Shown here: positions 20,101 to 32,100 of the stretch, one piece after another
Numbering within the stretch: the stretch's first letter is position 1
Layout of the letters: every line of letters begins with the position of its first letter
DNA from: Phymorhynchus buccinoides
Taxonomy: Eukaryota > Mollusca > Gastropoda > Neogastropoda > Raphitomidae
Assembly: GCA_017654935.2 (NCBI GenBank)
Contig: CM065695.1
Span: 35,640,271 to 35,704,270 of the forward strand
DNA length: 64,000 nt
Direction of reading: 5' to 3'
The notes under the pieces: model-generated
The model's input: only the letters and a program-made list of their open reading frames with translations
Told to the model about the DNA's origin: nothing
Databases searched by the model: none
Program-made: the position numbers and the translations under genes

Positions 20101-23100
20101 TTTTCAAGCTTCAATTCAGAATTGTAACATTATTAATATTGATCAGTTTTGTTGTTGTATTGATATTGACCGTGGGTGTATTGAAATAGGTTTTAAGATA
20201 AGGAGAATCATTTCTATTTTGAACAGTTGGAGAGACTCTGAGACTAGGTTCATTTGGAAATTTCCTTCAGCTGGAAGAAAAAGAGTACGTTGATGAAAAT
20301 CGAACCCCTGTAACTGTTTAATATAAAAAAACAAATCATTTTTTGCTTTTAAAAATTTAAATTGGTGAAAAAAAGAATTGTATCAATATTTTTCCATGAG
20401 TTTGTTTCAATCCTAAGATGTTGTAGAAAGCCGGCTAAACTTATGTGCGTGTTTGCACTCACTTTTTTCCTTGTTTTCATACTCATACACACTCATACTT
20501 TTGCGTGTGTGTGTGTGTGCGTGCATACAGATTGTAAAATTTTGCATATCTATTCTATCATGTTACCGTTTCACTACGAATGAGTTATACCTTCCAATTT
20601 GGAGCAAATGCCAATTTACCAAAGACCAAAAAGTTCTAGTCTTAACAAGACTAGATTACTTCCCTTGGTCTACACAGCCAATACCACTAAGCTGCCGCGG
20701 AACCCACTCACTACGTCACTTCCGGAGAGGCAACTTCAAGTCATAATAAAAAAATTTCCAACTTGGAGCCTCGTCATTAGCCACGTCAATGCTTCAGTCT
20801 CTGGCGCAGATCGCCGGTTCTACGGCCGCTTCCAAACCTGAAGACTTCAGGCTGCGTGATGGTGTCGACGAGCGTGCCCTGGGCGTTGCCTTGGCTTCTC
20901 TCAACCAAGCTGTGAGCTCCATTTCGTCCGTGGCCTCCTCTACTAAAGTGCAGCTAGCGGCCACGTTCAGGGACGCGGTCCTCAAGGATTGTAAAGTGCC
21001 TCTCTCCCTGTTGGATCGTTCGAACATTCGCTCTGGCCCCACCGATCCTCGCTCTACTTTTCATCAGGCTTCCCTCAAGGACAACCTGGAGCGGGTCAAG
21101 AAACGGAGACTGGACTTGGGCCAGGAACGTATCATGGAGTTGGCTACCAGGGCTGCCGGCCGGGGGTTTGCTTCCCCCCAACCTAAGCGCGCGCGCCTGG
21201 ACTTTAGGCCTCCTCCCTCTATCCCCATGAGAACCGGTTCGTCTCGAGGGCGTTCCTTTCGCTACCCCAACTACCAGTCAGCGGGACAGCGTCAACGCCC
21301 CTCATACCAGCGTCGCCCTTTGCCCACCAACCGCCGTCCTCCGTCCTCGGGACGGGGATCGGGCACCTCGGGTTCTTCCCGGTATGTCCGTGCCCCGTTC
21401 CCAGCACGGAAACAGCCTTTTCAGTAGGGCCCGCACGTCCTTTGGGGGATTCAGGCGCTTCGACCGACTCAAGTGTGGGCTCCCTTCTGAAATGCTTTTC
21501 AGCATGGGAGCACTTGGTCGAAAGCCCTTGGGTCCGTCAGGTCGTGCGGGTCGGCTTCAGGTTCCCCTTTTCCAGGGAACCTCCCCTGTCTGCCCAACCC
21601 ATCTCTTTCCCGCCCCCTCAAGACCAGTCAAAATTCGAAGCGATCGACAAGGAAGTCGCTGCACTCTGTCAAAAGGGTGCCATTGTGCAGATTGTGCCTA
21701 CGGAACCGGGTTTCTACTCTCGACTGTTCGTGGTCCCCAAGAAAAGCGGAGAATTTCGCCCGGTCTTGGACTTGTCCCCCCTCAACAAGTTTATTCGCAC
21801 CGACAAGTTCAAAATGGAGACGGCAACTTCGATCCGTCTCTCCATTCTTCCGAACGACTGGGCTACGTCCATCGACCTGAGGGACGCATATTTTCACGTG
21901 GGCATCCACCCTTCACGTCAGCGTTTCCTGCGCTTCGTCTGGAAACACAAGACTTATCAGTTTGTTGCCCTTCCGTTCGGCCTGTCCCCGGCCCCTTGGA
22001 TCTTCTCAAGAATCACCAAGGAACTCGTTCGTCTCGCCAGGTCCCAGGCAATTCGTCTTCACGTTTACCTGGACGATTGGTTGTTGCTAGCAGCTTCGCA
22101 AGCCCTATGCCTCTCTCAAACAGACACTCTTGTTCGACTGTCCAGGACCCTGGGTTTTCGCATTCACGACGGGAAGTCGGAGCTGACTCCTTCGACCTCC
22201 TTCAGCTACCTCGGCATGAAGTTCAATACAGAGCGGTTTTCGGTGCAACCGTCGGAGACTCGAGTCAAAGCCATATTCGAGATTGTCTCGACGTTCAGAC
22301 TGAGGACTTCACTCTCTGCTCGTCAGCTTCTCCGCCTCCTGGGGCTTATGGAATCGGTAGCGGATTTGCTTCCTCTCGCACGGGTGCACAAGCGGCCACT
22401 GCAACGACTGCTGTCGCAAAGGAGACTGTCTCAGATGCCTCTCGAGCAACTAGTGTCTCTCGGCGATTGGTTCCTCGACTCGACGGAACAGTGGATGAAT
22501 CTCGAGTGGCTCAACAGCTCGGTGCCTATCCGTCCCATGCAACAGCAACAGTTTCTCCACACGGATGCCTCAACGACGGGCTGGGGCGCCCATTTGGATC
22601 GGGTCGAAGTTTCGGGCCAGTGGACTTCGGCAGAGAAGGACTGTCACATCAACCTCTTGGAGATGGAAGCAGTAGCCAGGGCCCTGAAGTCTTTTGCACT
22701 CCTTCTCTCCGGGAAATGGGTCACTGTCTGCGGAGACAATACGACAGCTCTCTCTTATCTTCGCCGCCAGGGAGGAACACGGTCTCCGGCCCTTTCGATG
22801 AAAGCGGAAGGGATTCTTCTCTGGGCCCAGTCAAGAAAGATCGTGCTCTCAGTGGAATACATCCCAGGGAAGTTGAACGTCCTAGCGGATCAGCTGAGCA
22901 GGAAAGGACAACTTCTCCCCACGGAATGGACCGTCGCTCACCGGTCCCTCCTCCCGCTGTGGCACCTTTGGGGGAAACCTCACGTGGACCTGTTTGCCAC
23001 AAAGTACAATTGCAGGCTTCCTCTCTATGTGTCACCTATGAGGGACCCCCAGGCACTAGCGCGCAACGCTTTCTCGATCTCCTGGACAGGAATGTCAACT

Positions 23101-26100
23101 TATGCGTACCCTCCCACGTCTCTGCTCACCAAAGTGCTGGAGAAATACTGCCGCGACAGGCCCCGCTTGATTGTCATCGCCCCGTTCTGGGAAACGAGCC
23201 CTTGGTTTCCAGAGCTCGAGAGCCTGTCTCACGTGCCAAGCGTCCCGCTTCGTCTCACAAGGGACACTCTGCTTCAGCCTCGCTCCGGTGTAGGACACGC
23301 CAACCCCCAGCTGTTTCAGTTGACCGCATGGCTACTATGCGGGCCGGGTTGCGAGCACGACTCTTACCAGACAAAACTGTTGACCTAGTCCTTAAGGCTC
23401 GTAGGCAGAGCACCAATAAGCTTTATGACATTAGGTGGGCTTCTTGGTTCGGGTTTTGCACAGCCCAGGGCATTCCCCCCCTAGACCCTTCTGGTCCACA
23501 GTTCACCCAGTTTTTAGCTCACCTGTACCAGGACCGCGGCTTATCCGCCCAGACTTTGTGTGGTTACAGGTCTGCCGTTGTTCATACCGTTGCTGTGGCA
23601 ACGGGCAAGAGAAACCCTGTTTTTTCGTGTGCCATTGAAGTCTCCCATCTCATTGATGCTGTGCGTAATGTCTCTGTTTCGTCCGGTGTTCGCCTTCCGC
23701 AGTGGGATGTTTTTCTGGTCCTCTCATTTTTTAGGGATAAATGTGAGCCCATGTCCTCTTTGTCCTTGAAGTTACTAACTTTTAAAACGGTTTTTCTTCT
23801 CTCCCTGGCCACTGCTAGGCGGGTTAGCGGTGTTCATGCTCTTAGTGGTCTGGGTTCTGACGTTGAGTTCAATACTTCGGATCAGTCAGTCACCTTGTCT
23901 TTTCTGCCCGAGTTTAGGGCCAAGAATCAGCCTGCTCAGATTGCTTCCCCCTCAGTTACTGTTCAGAGTCTTTGCACCATTCTCGGCCCCGATGATTCGG
24001 ATAGGCTCCTGTGCCCTGTCAGAGCCCTTAAGTATTACCTTAAGAGAACCTCCCCCTTCCGGGGGCACAAACGCCGTCTGTTCATCTCCCTGAATGAGAA
24101 ATACATGAGGGATATCTCGAAATCAACCAATCTAATTTAATCATACTATACCAACACTCAAAACAACTGCATTAGCCTAAAACAACCTGGAACCTTACCC
24201 TAGCAATAGCTAAAACGAAAGTGGCCCCAAGGGACTGCACCCATACCGCAGGGAGTAGCGGGAGTGACTCCCCTTACTTCCGGGTATGACGCGCACCCTT
24301 GGGACACCGGATATGTCATTCTTAAATTTTCCAGCCTTTCTTCCACACCTGGGCCTACCCTGCTCCGCCTTTTCTACTCTTGTAGCTTTCTGGTGGGTTT
24401 GTTCCTTTTCTGAGCTTGTTCTACTTCTTTTCTTGGGAAGCCTGTTAGTCTTCCTATCGTTATTATTTCATTGTCGTTTACGGGGTGTTCGTTTTAGTTC
24501 AAATTATTTCGTTCACTCTCTTGTTTGTGTTCGGGGTGGCGTCGGCCATTATGGCTTCTTCCACCCCTTCGGTTCCCACTTCGAGCAAAGCAGTTTCTGC
24601 TTCTCTTGTTTCGGTTTCCAAGTCGGATGACCCTTCTTCTCTCGCTAGGGACCCTTTGGGCAGGTTCTCTAAATCTTCTCTAGAGTCCTCTTCAAAATCT
24701 TCTCACAAATCTTCGTCTCGTTCGAGCAAACAGTCTCATTCTCAGTCTGTTTCGGTTACACCGGCCAAACCGGTTTCAGAGCCCGCTCCAGTCTCTCTCC
24801 CTTCGGAGGTTTCTGCTCCTTCTCCTTTTCCGTTGGACTCGCAGGCTTTTTACGACGCCTTCTTTCGTCACTTGGACTCTTCGGGTTTCAGAGTTCTCCC
24901 TGTCACTTCGACAGAATCTTCCTCCTACTTCGGTTCTATGAGTAGGCCAGAGAAGGTTCCGCCAGTTGTCTCTTCGCGTGAGACCGTCACTGGCGCAACC
25001 CTCTCTCCTTCGTCTGTTCACAGGCTTGCCTCCAGGAGGCCCTTATCCACTAAGGCCAGCGTCAACCTCAACAGGGATAGGAAATCCCTCTCCACCTCTG
25101 GTTTCCGTCCTGTGGGCATGATGTTTACGGAACAGAGAGGCTCCCCTCCGGGGAGCTTGCCTAGTGACAGAGGTGACTCCTCTGTCACCAGACTGGCCAG
25201 TCTGTCAGGCAATCATCCGGTGGTACCTGGGAGGTACCTCCAGGATCGGGAACGGCCTGTTCCCTTTCCTGAGTCCGGGCTCAAATCCTCCACTCATTTT
25301 GAGGGAGAAGTTACCAGGACAGTCAAATCGGTCGGTGCGGGGCACCTTCATACCGATAAGAGTCCATACCCCCCTCCCGGGGGATGGCTCTCCAGTGATC
25401 CTGGCACTGGCGCGGTTGGGGCCTCTTGGCAGTCCCACCGCAACCGGAAAATCGCTTCTCCCGGTTGTGAGACGGTTTCCTCCGGTTCTCCCGGTGTTTA
25501 CCCGGTTTCACCCGGTATTCATCCGGTTTCTCCCGGTTGTCTCCCGGTTGCTTGGCCAACACGGGCATACCGGGAAAGGGTTCGCCTAGAACCGGAAAAT
25601 TCCGATGATGAATTTCCGGTTCGTTCCTCCGGTTTGGGTCAACCGGGAATGTCCCGCTCGCACGGAGGGCGTCACGTTCTCCCGGTTCCTGCCGGTGTTC
25701 AGAGATCCTCTCACTCCCAACCGGCAGAGCCCTCTTCCAGGCATGGCCCTCCGGTGGTGTTTGACTCTTTGGGCCGCCCCTATCAGAAGCTTCAACGGCC
25801 AGACCCCTCTGGGGAATTCTCTGAGTTTCAGTCCGACTATGAGTCGGACATGGAACTGGACCCTCAGTCAGAGGTCCCTCACTCTCACACTGAGCCATCG
25901 GTTCAGAATCTTCTCAAGATTTTGTCTCGATCGTGCCCTTACGTGGTACCTGTGCGTTCCTCCCATCAGGAGTCCGCCACTGATCACGCGGTTGGCTCTC
26001 TTCTGCAGGCCAAGAGCTCTTTGACTCTCCAAGCCCCCTCCTTCCTGGAGGACTCGGTGGTTAAAGCGGAGTTCACCTTGAGGACCGGCAAGGTCCTTTC

Positions 26101-29100
26101 GTTGAAACAGATTGCTGAGGCCAATCTGGGGCGTTCTCAGCCGGTCTCGTCTCAGTCCGCTTCTTTTGTGGTACCCAGATTCAGACCTTTCGTCCCCCTA
26201 CCGACGGAATACCTGCCCTTCCCCTCCGTCTCCAAACCTTCTGCTGAGGAGGTGGAGTCCTTGAGGGGTCCTGCTGCTGTTCCTCCCGTCACTTTCAAAC
26301 CTTCGGCCTTTAAGTCTCTCGAGGAATCTCTGTCTGGTTCTCTCAGGGCTTGTGGCATGGCCACCTCTCTCGTGCACACCTTGGCGGAGTCTCTGGGCAA
26401 ATCAGCCTCTGATTCACCCGCGGATTTTCGGTGCTTTGATCAGATAGATGAAGCTTCCGTTGGAGTCTCTCTAGCCCTTTTGGGCAATGTGCTACAGAGC
26501 CTCTCTGATGTCACGGCTGGTTTGAAGGTCCAAACCTGTGCCTTGGCCCGGGACTCTTTTCTGGCACAGAACAGGTCCCTTTCGTCCAGGGAAAAGGAGC
26601 GTTTGCGCTCTCTTCCCCTTCCGGAGTCGGGCATGTTCGGGGAAGAATCGGTTGCCCCAGTTCTCGAGTCCTCTTCTAAGAGGAAATCGGCTGATAGCCA
26701 GGAGGCTATCTATCGGGCCCTGTTGAACCAGCCCCGTGCCCAACCCTTCCGTCCGCAACAGGCCTCTCGCCCTCGTTTTGGCTTCAGGAAGCCCTTTAGA
26801 GCTGGGTACGTTCCGTCCCGCTCTAAGAGTGTGAGATACTCCTCTAGGCCTCCTCCCCAGTTCAAGGCCTTGAGGCCCCCCTTCTCAGTCTTCTCGTGGC
26901 AACAGGAGGCCGAGTCTGTCCAAGAAACAGCTTTTTCAGTAGGTCCCGCACGGCCCCGAGAATCCCTAGGCGTCCCTGTGTCGAGTGTGGATGCTCTCTT
27001 GCGGGCGTATCTCGCTTGGCACAAGCTTGTGGGAAATGCTTGGATTCTCGGAGTTGTGCGGGACGGGTTTCGGTTCCAGTTCGATCGGGAACCCCCACTG
27101 TCTCTGTCCCCTGTCTCTTTCCCTCCACCCAGAGATCCTATCCGTTTGGAGATCCTCCAGAAGGAAGTGGAGGGCCTTCTCTTGAAGGGCGCGATTACGA
27201 TCGTGAACGATCCCAGTCCGGGTTTCTATTCCCGACTTTTCACGGTCCCCAAGAAGACAGGCGGCTTCAGACCGGTTCTGGACTTGTCTCCCCTCAACAA
27301 GTTTTCAAGGAAGATCCATTTCAAGATGGAAACGGCGGCCACCGTCAGGGCCTTTGTGCGCCAGGGAGACTGGGCCACCTCCATCGACTTACGCGATGCG
27401 TACTTCCATGTGTCGATTCACCCCAGCCGTTGCAAGTTCCTTCGTTTCGTTTGGCAAGGCCTTGTCTACCAGTTCCATTCCCTCCCTTTCGGCCTTTCCC
27501 TGGCGCCTTGGATCTTCACCAAGGTTACCAGGGAAATGGCAGCCCTAGCCAGGGCTCGGGGATTGAGGTTAAAGGTCTATCTCGACGACTGGCTGTTGCT
27601 TGCGTCGAGTCGCCAGTTGTCCTCCCAACAAACGGAGCTCCTTCTCAGTCTCTCCACGGTCCTGGGCTTCAACATCAACCAGGAGAAGTCGGATTTGGTC
27701 CCTTCTCAGCGGTTCAAATACCTGGGCATGATCTTCGACACCGAGTCGTTTCAGGTTTCTGCCACCCCGGAAAGAATTCTGTCTCTCTCCAACTTGGTGT
27801 CAGAACTTCTCGCAGCCCAGTCCACCTCCTTCAGACGGCTTCTGTGCCTCCTCGGTCAGATGGAGTCCGTCTCGGGCCTCCTTCCTTTAGGTCGCCTTCA
27901 CAAAAGGCCTCTGCAACGCGAGGTCCTTGCTCGAGTGCGAGATCAGTCGGATTTCGATCAGGTGGTCCAGTTGGGCACCTGGTTCCGGGATTCGGTTTCC
28001 CAATGGACGGACTCGGTGTGGATGAACAGTATGGTCCCAATCAGTCGTTTGGGGGCCCAGCTGTTCATCTGCACCGACGCCTCTCTCACCGGTTGGGGCG
28101 CGCATCTCGACTCCGAAGAGGTCTCTGGGAAATGGACCGAAGCGGAGTCAGAGCGTCACATCAACTGGCTGGAGCTGGAGGCCATTCGCCTGGCCCTCCT
28201 TCATTTCGCTCCAAGGCTTCACGGCAGGTGTGTGGTGATTTGTGGCGACAATTCCACCAGCCTGTCCTACCTGCGTCGTCAGGGAGGCACAAGGTCCGCT
28301 TCACTCTCCCTGACGGCGGAGGCGATTCTGCGGTGGGCTTTTTCTCTCGACATCTCCCTCACGGTCGAGTTTGTTCCGGGCAAACTCAATGTGGTGGCGG
28401 ACCAGTTGAGTCGCTCGGACCAAATTCTGGCCACCGAATGGACCATTGCTCACCAGGCCTTGTCTCCTGTTTGGAGACTGTGGGGGAAACCCCTCCTCGA
28501 CCTCTTTGCCACCAGGTTCACTGCCAGACTGACCCTGTATGTTTCTCCAGTCAGGGACCCTCAGGCCTTTGCCAGGAACGCCTTCTCGTTCCCTTGGAAG
28601 GGCATGCTGATGTATGCCTTCCCCCCAACGGCTCTCATTCCTCGGGTGTTGGAGAAGTGTCTCCGAGAGCACCCGGACTTGATTCTTGTCACTCCGATGT
28701 GGCCCACAAGCCACTGGTTCCCAGAGCTCCTCGACATGGCGCAAGACGGTCCTCTTCCGCTCAATCTCACTCCCGCCACTCTTCTTCAGCCAAGAAGCGG
28801 GGTCGGACACCCTTGCCCTTCAAGGCTAAACCTGGTCGCATGGCGACTGTCCGTCTAGGCCTTCGCTCTCAGGGGTTTTCCACGCGCACCGTGGATCTGC
28901 TGGTCGCCTCTCGGCGTAAGTCTACAAACGATCTGTATGATCTTCGCTGGGCCACCTGGTTTGCGTTTTGTCAGGAGAGGAAGTTTGATCCGCTTCGTCC
29001 CTCAACGGTTCAGTTCGTGGAGTTCCTCTCTCACTTGCTTAGAACTAGGAACTTGTCCTCTCAAACCTTGTCAGGTTATAGGGCGGCCCTGATTAGCACG

Positions 29101-32100
29101 ATCTCGTTGGCTTTAGGTTCCAAGTTTACGGAGAATCTCTCGGCCTTGCCAGTCTCTCACTTCCTGGACGCTGTGCGCCTCCAAGCCCCGTCCAGAACGG
29201 TCCAGTGTCCTCAGTGGGACATCTTTTTGGTTCTGGCTTTTCTCAGGGACAAATGTGAACCCCTGGAGTCGTTGTCTCTTAAGCTTCTGACTCTCAAGAC
29301 AGTTTTTCTCATTTCTCTCGCCACTGCCCGTCGCATCAGTGGTTTGCATGCTCTGAGTGGTCTCACCAAGGACGTCCAGTTCGAGGAGGACTTTTCGTCT
29401 GTCTCCCTTTCTTTCCTCCCGGAGTTTCGTGCAAAGAACCAGTCTGGTGATGTTTCCTCTCCCTTGGTCTCTATTTCGAGTCTTCGCTCCGTTCTGGGTC
29501 CTGATGATCGTGATATCTTCCTCTGCCCCGTTAGGGCTCTTCGTTCTTATCTGGCTCGTACAAAGTCCTTCAGAGGGGCTAAACGTCGCCTGTTCGTCTC
29601 CATTAACCCCAAGTACTGCAGCGATGTGGCTAAGGGTACTGTGTCCCGTTGGATCCTCGACCTCATTAAGTTGGCCTATGCCCGCTCTCTGGTTAGGCTA
29701 CCTGATAACCCCATTCGCGCCCACGAGTTGCGGGCCATCAGCTCTTCCCTGGCGGTAGTCAAGGGTGTCCCTCTTGTGAAGGTTATGGCCTCAGCGTTCT
29801 GGAAGTCGCAGAACACCTTTCTTCAGTTTTACCTGAGGGATATCTCCGCTCAGGGCGAAGACGACTCCTTTTCCATTAAGAAGGTGGTCGTTGCGCAGGT
29901 CCCGGTCTCCTTGTAGTGTGAGTACCGGTGTTTTTTGTGCCCCTGTTTTTTCTCTGTGTTCTTTGGTATATCATTGACATGACTGTTTGGGGGTGTTTAT
30001 TTGCATATTTTCAGGGATGTTGTACATCTTTCGGGGGATTCTCTTAGGAGTGTTTCCCTCTTTTACTGATATGCTTTTGGGGTTGTTGGTGTGTCAGTTG
30101 GCACGCATCACCCTCCACCACGGTGGTAATCTGCAGTTGTTTTGAGTGTTGGTATAGTATGATTAAATTAGATTGGTGGATTTTGATTAATCCTACTATC
30201 TATTTAATTTAATACTTACCAACACTCAAAACAAAAAATGTTCCCTCCCGGCCTCCCTCCTGATGCGGGGCTGTAAAATTACACGAATGACATATCCGGT
30301 GTCCCAAGGGTGCGCGTCATACCCGGAAGTAAGGGGAGTCACTCCCGCTACTCCCTGCGGTATGGGTGCAGTCCCTTGGGCCCACTTTCGTTTTAGCTAT
30401 TGCTAGGGTAAGGTTCCAGGTTGTTTTAGGCTAATGCAGTTGTTTTGAGTGTTGGTAAGTATTAAATTAAATAGATAGTAGGATTAATCAAAATCCACCA
30501 TTTCTAGGTGGTTAGTGGGCGCTATTAAGTTAGCGTACTTAAGTGCCGACAAGTCATTGCCCTCTAACCCCCTGAGAGCCCATGAAATCCGGGCTATCAG
30601 CACATCCCTGGCTATGATCAAGGGAGTGGCGCTTTCCAGCGTGATGGAAGCAGCGTACTGGAAGTCTCAGTCCACCTTCACTAGCTTCTACCTGCGCCAT
30701 TTCTCCGCCAGAAGGCAGGACGACACCTTCGGCATCAGGAAGGTGGTGCTTGCGCAGACTCCGGTTTCTCTGGCCTAACGGTAATCGTTTGTTATTTTTT
30801 GTTCTGATGTTGGTATGCATATGCTTATGCTGTTTGGGGGTATGGATGTTTTGATTGTTTATTTGTTATAATGTCCTCTCTCTTACAGGTTATCCCTGGC
30901 GTTCCAGGTCAGGTTTGTCTTGTGGGTACTGTTTGTTTGGCTTAGTTGGAGTGTAACTTCAACAATGTTTTCTTACCCACCTCCTCGCTGGGAATCAACT
31001 CATTCGTAGTGAAACGGTAACATGATAGAATAGATTGAATGATTTTAGTTAATATAACTATCTATTCTATCTATATACTTACCGTTTCACTACGATCAAA
31101 GGTTCCCACCCACCTCCCTCCGACGAAAACATCATTGGGAAGGTTAGTTTTTAAGGAAAGAAAGGAGAAAATTTCTTATCATGACTTGAAGTTGCCTCTC
31201 CGGAAGTGACGTAGTGAGTGGGTTCCGCGGCAGCTTAGTGGTATTGGCTGTGTAGACCAAGGGAAGTAATTTAGTCTTGTTAAGACTAGAACTTTTTGGT
31301 CTTTGGTAAATTGGCATTTGCTCCAAATTGGAAGGTATAACTCATTCGTAGTGAAACGGTAAGTATATAGATAGAATAGATAGTTATATTAACTAAAATC
31401 ATTCAGTTTCACTTTAAGGCCGTGTACACACATAAGCGGATATTCCGTGCGGAAATCTGTGCGCAATCCATAAATAAGTGAAACAAAGAAGGGAAAAAGA
31501 ATTGCGTACGTGTCCGAATTTCCCCTATATGCATAAACTTGTATCCTTTATTCCACTTATTTAGGGTTTTCCGTACAGAACTTACGCGTCTAATGTGAAC
31601 CCGGCCTAATTGTGTGTGTGTTTTATGTCTTGAACACAGGCACCAGTTCAAGAATCCGTACAAGAAGAAAAGGCCAAAGTGGTGAAAACAGAGCCTGCCA
31701 CACCACCAAAGGTACCTTAGTTCTTACTGTAACTGTTGAAACAGAGACTTCTTCTTCTTCTTCAGCGTTCCCAGGCCATATGGCCATAATGGGTAAGATA
31801 CCTATGTGTCCGGTTTTCATTTTTCACTGGTCTCCCCGCTGCGTACAGCCGACACATTCCGATTTCGGAGGAGCTCAAAGGAGAAAAAAAAATTTGGAAG
31901 ATTTTTTTGGAAAAAGGCAGGAGAATGGGCCAATAAGTCAGAAAGATAGCGGATGACAGAGAGCAAAGGGAAAAGGCAGAGTCAAAGAGAGTGGTAGATT
32001 AGAGGAAGTTGCAAGCACAGAACTTCCAGAAGGTGGGGGAACTATTTTTACGAAAGACCCCCGGTATCCCCACGGGGACGGAAGAGAGACAATAATGATG

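Larger units (their letters stand above)
24130..30500 (+). mobile_element. DIRS-type retrotransposon B, structurally complete, nested in A
   Basis: 6371 bp counting one ACCA. Inverted terminal repeats 24130-24319 and 30281-30500 differ by one base (GGCCCC versus GGGCCC) over about 170 bp. It has an open gag-RT-RNase H frame, an overlapping tyrosine recombinase, and an internal complementary region 30133-30234. It is flanked by ACCA at 24126-24129 and 30497-30500, consistent with site-specific insertion of a circle by its recombinase. Removing one ACCA and the element gives an uninterrupted recombinase frame of A. Codon content and lack of stops suggest recent activity. Confidence 0.93.
20548..31405 (+). 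mobile_element. DIRS-type tyrosine-recombinase retrotransposon A, interrupted by element B
   Basis: The outer element has inverted terminal repeats (left 20548-20750, right 31180-31405), a truncated gag, RT/RNase H, a tyrosine recombinase split by element B, and an internal complementary region at 30998-31095. The terminal repeats differ by one base over their roughly 190-bp core, so the insertion looks young. The right end is longer than the left by about 28 bp, as in known DIRS elements. No integrase or aspartic protease is present, as expected for DIRS. It lies in VAP intron 4 in the same orientation as VAP. Confidence 0.9.

Noticed and set aside
21384..23327. Open frame upstream of the recombinase start in element A
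   Set aside because: It runs in a second frame over RT/RNase H without recombinase or other motifs. The recombinase similarity starts at 23328. The same holds for 26896-28839 in element B.
20548..31405. LTR retrotransposon (Ty3/gypsy) because of RT and RNase H
   Set aside because: No LTRs, protease or integrase; inverted repeats, an internal complementary region and a tyrosine recombinase identify DIRS.
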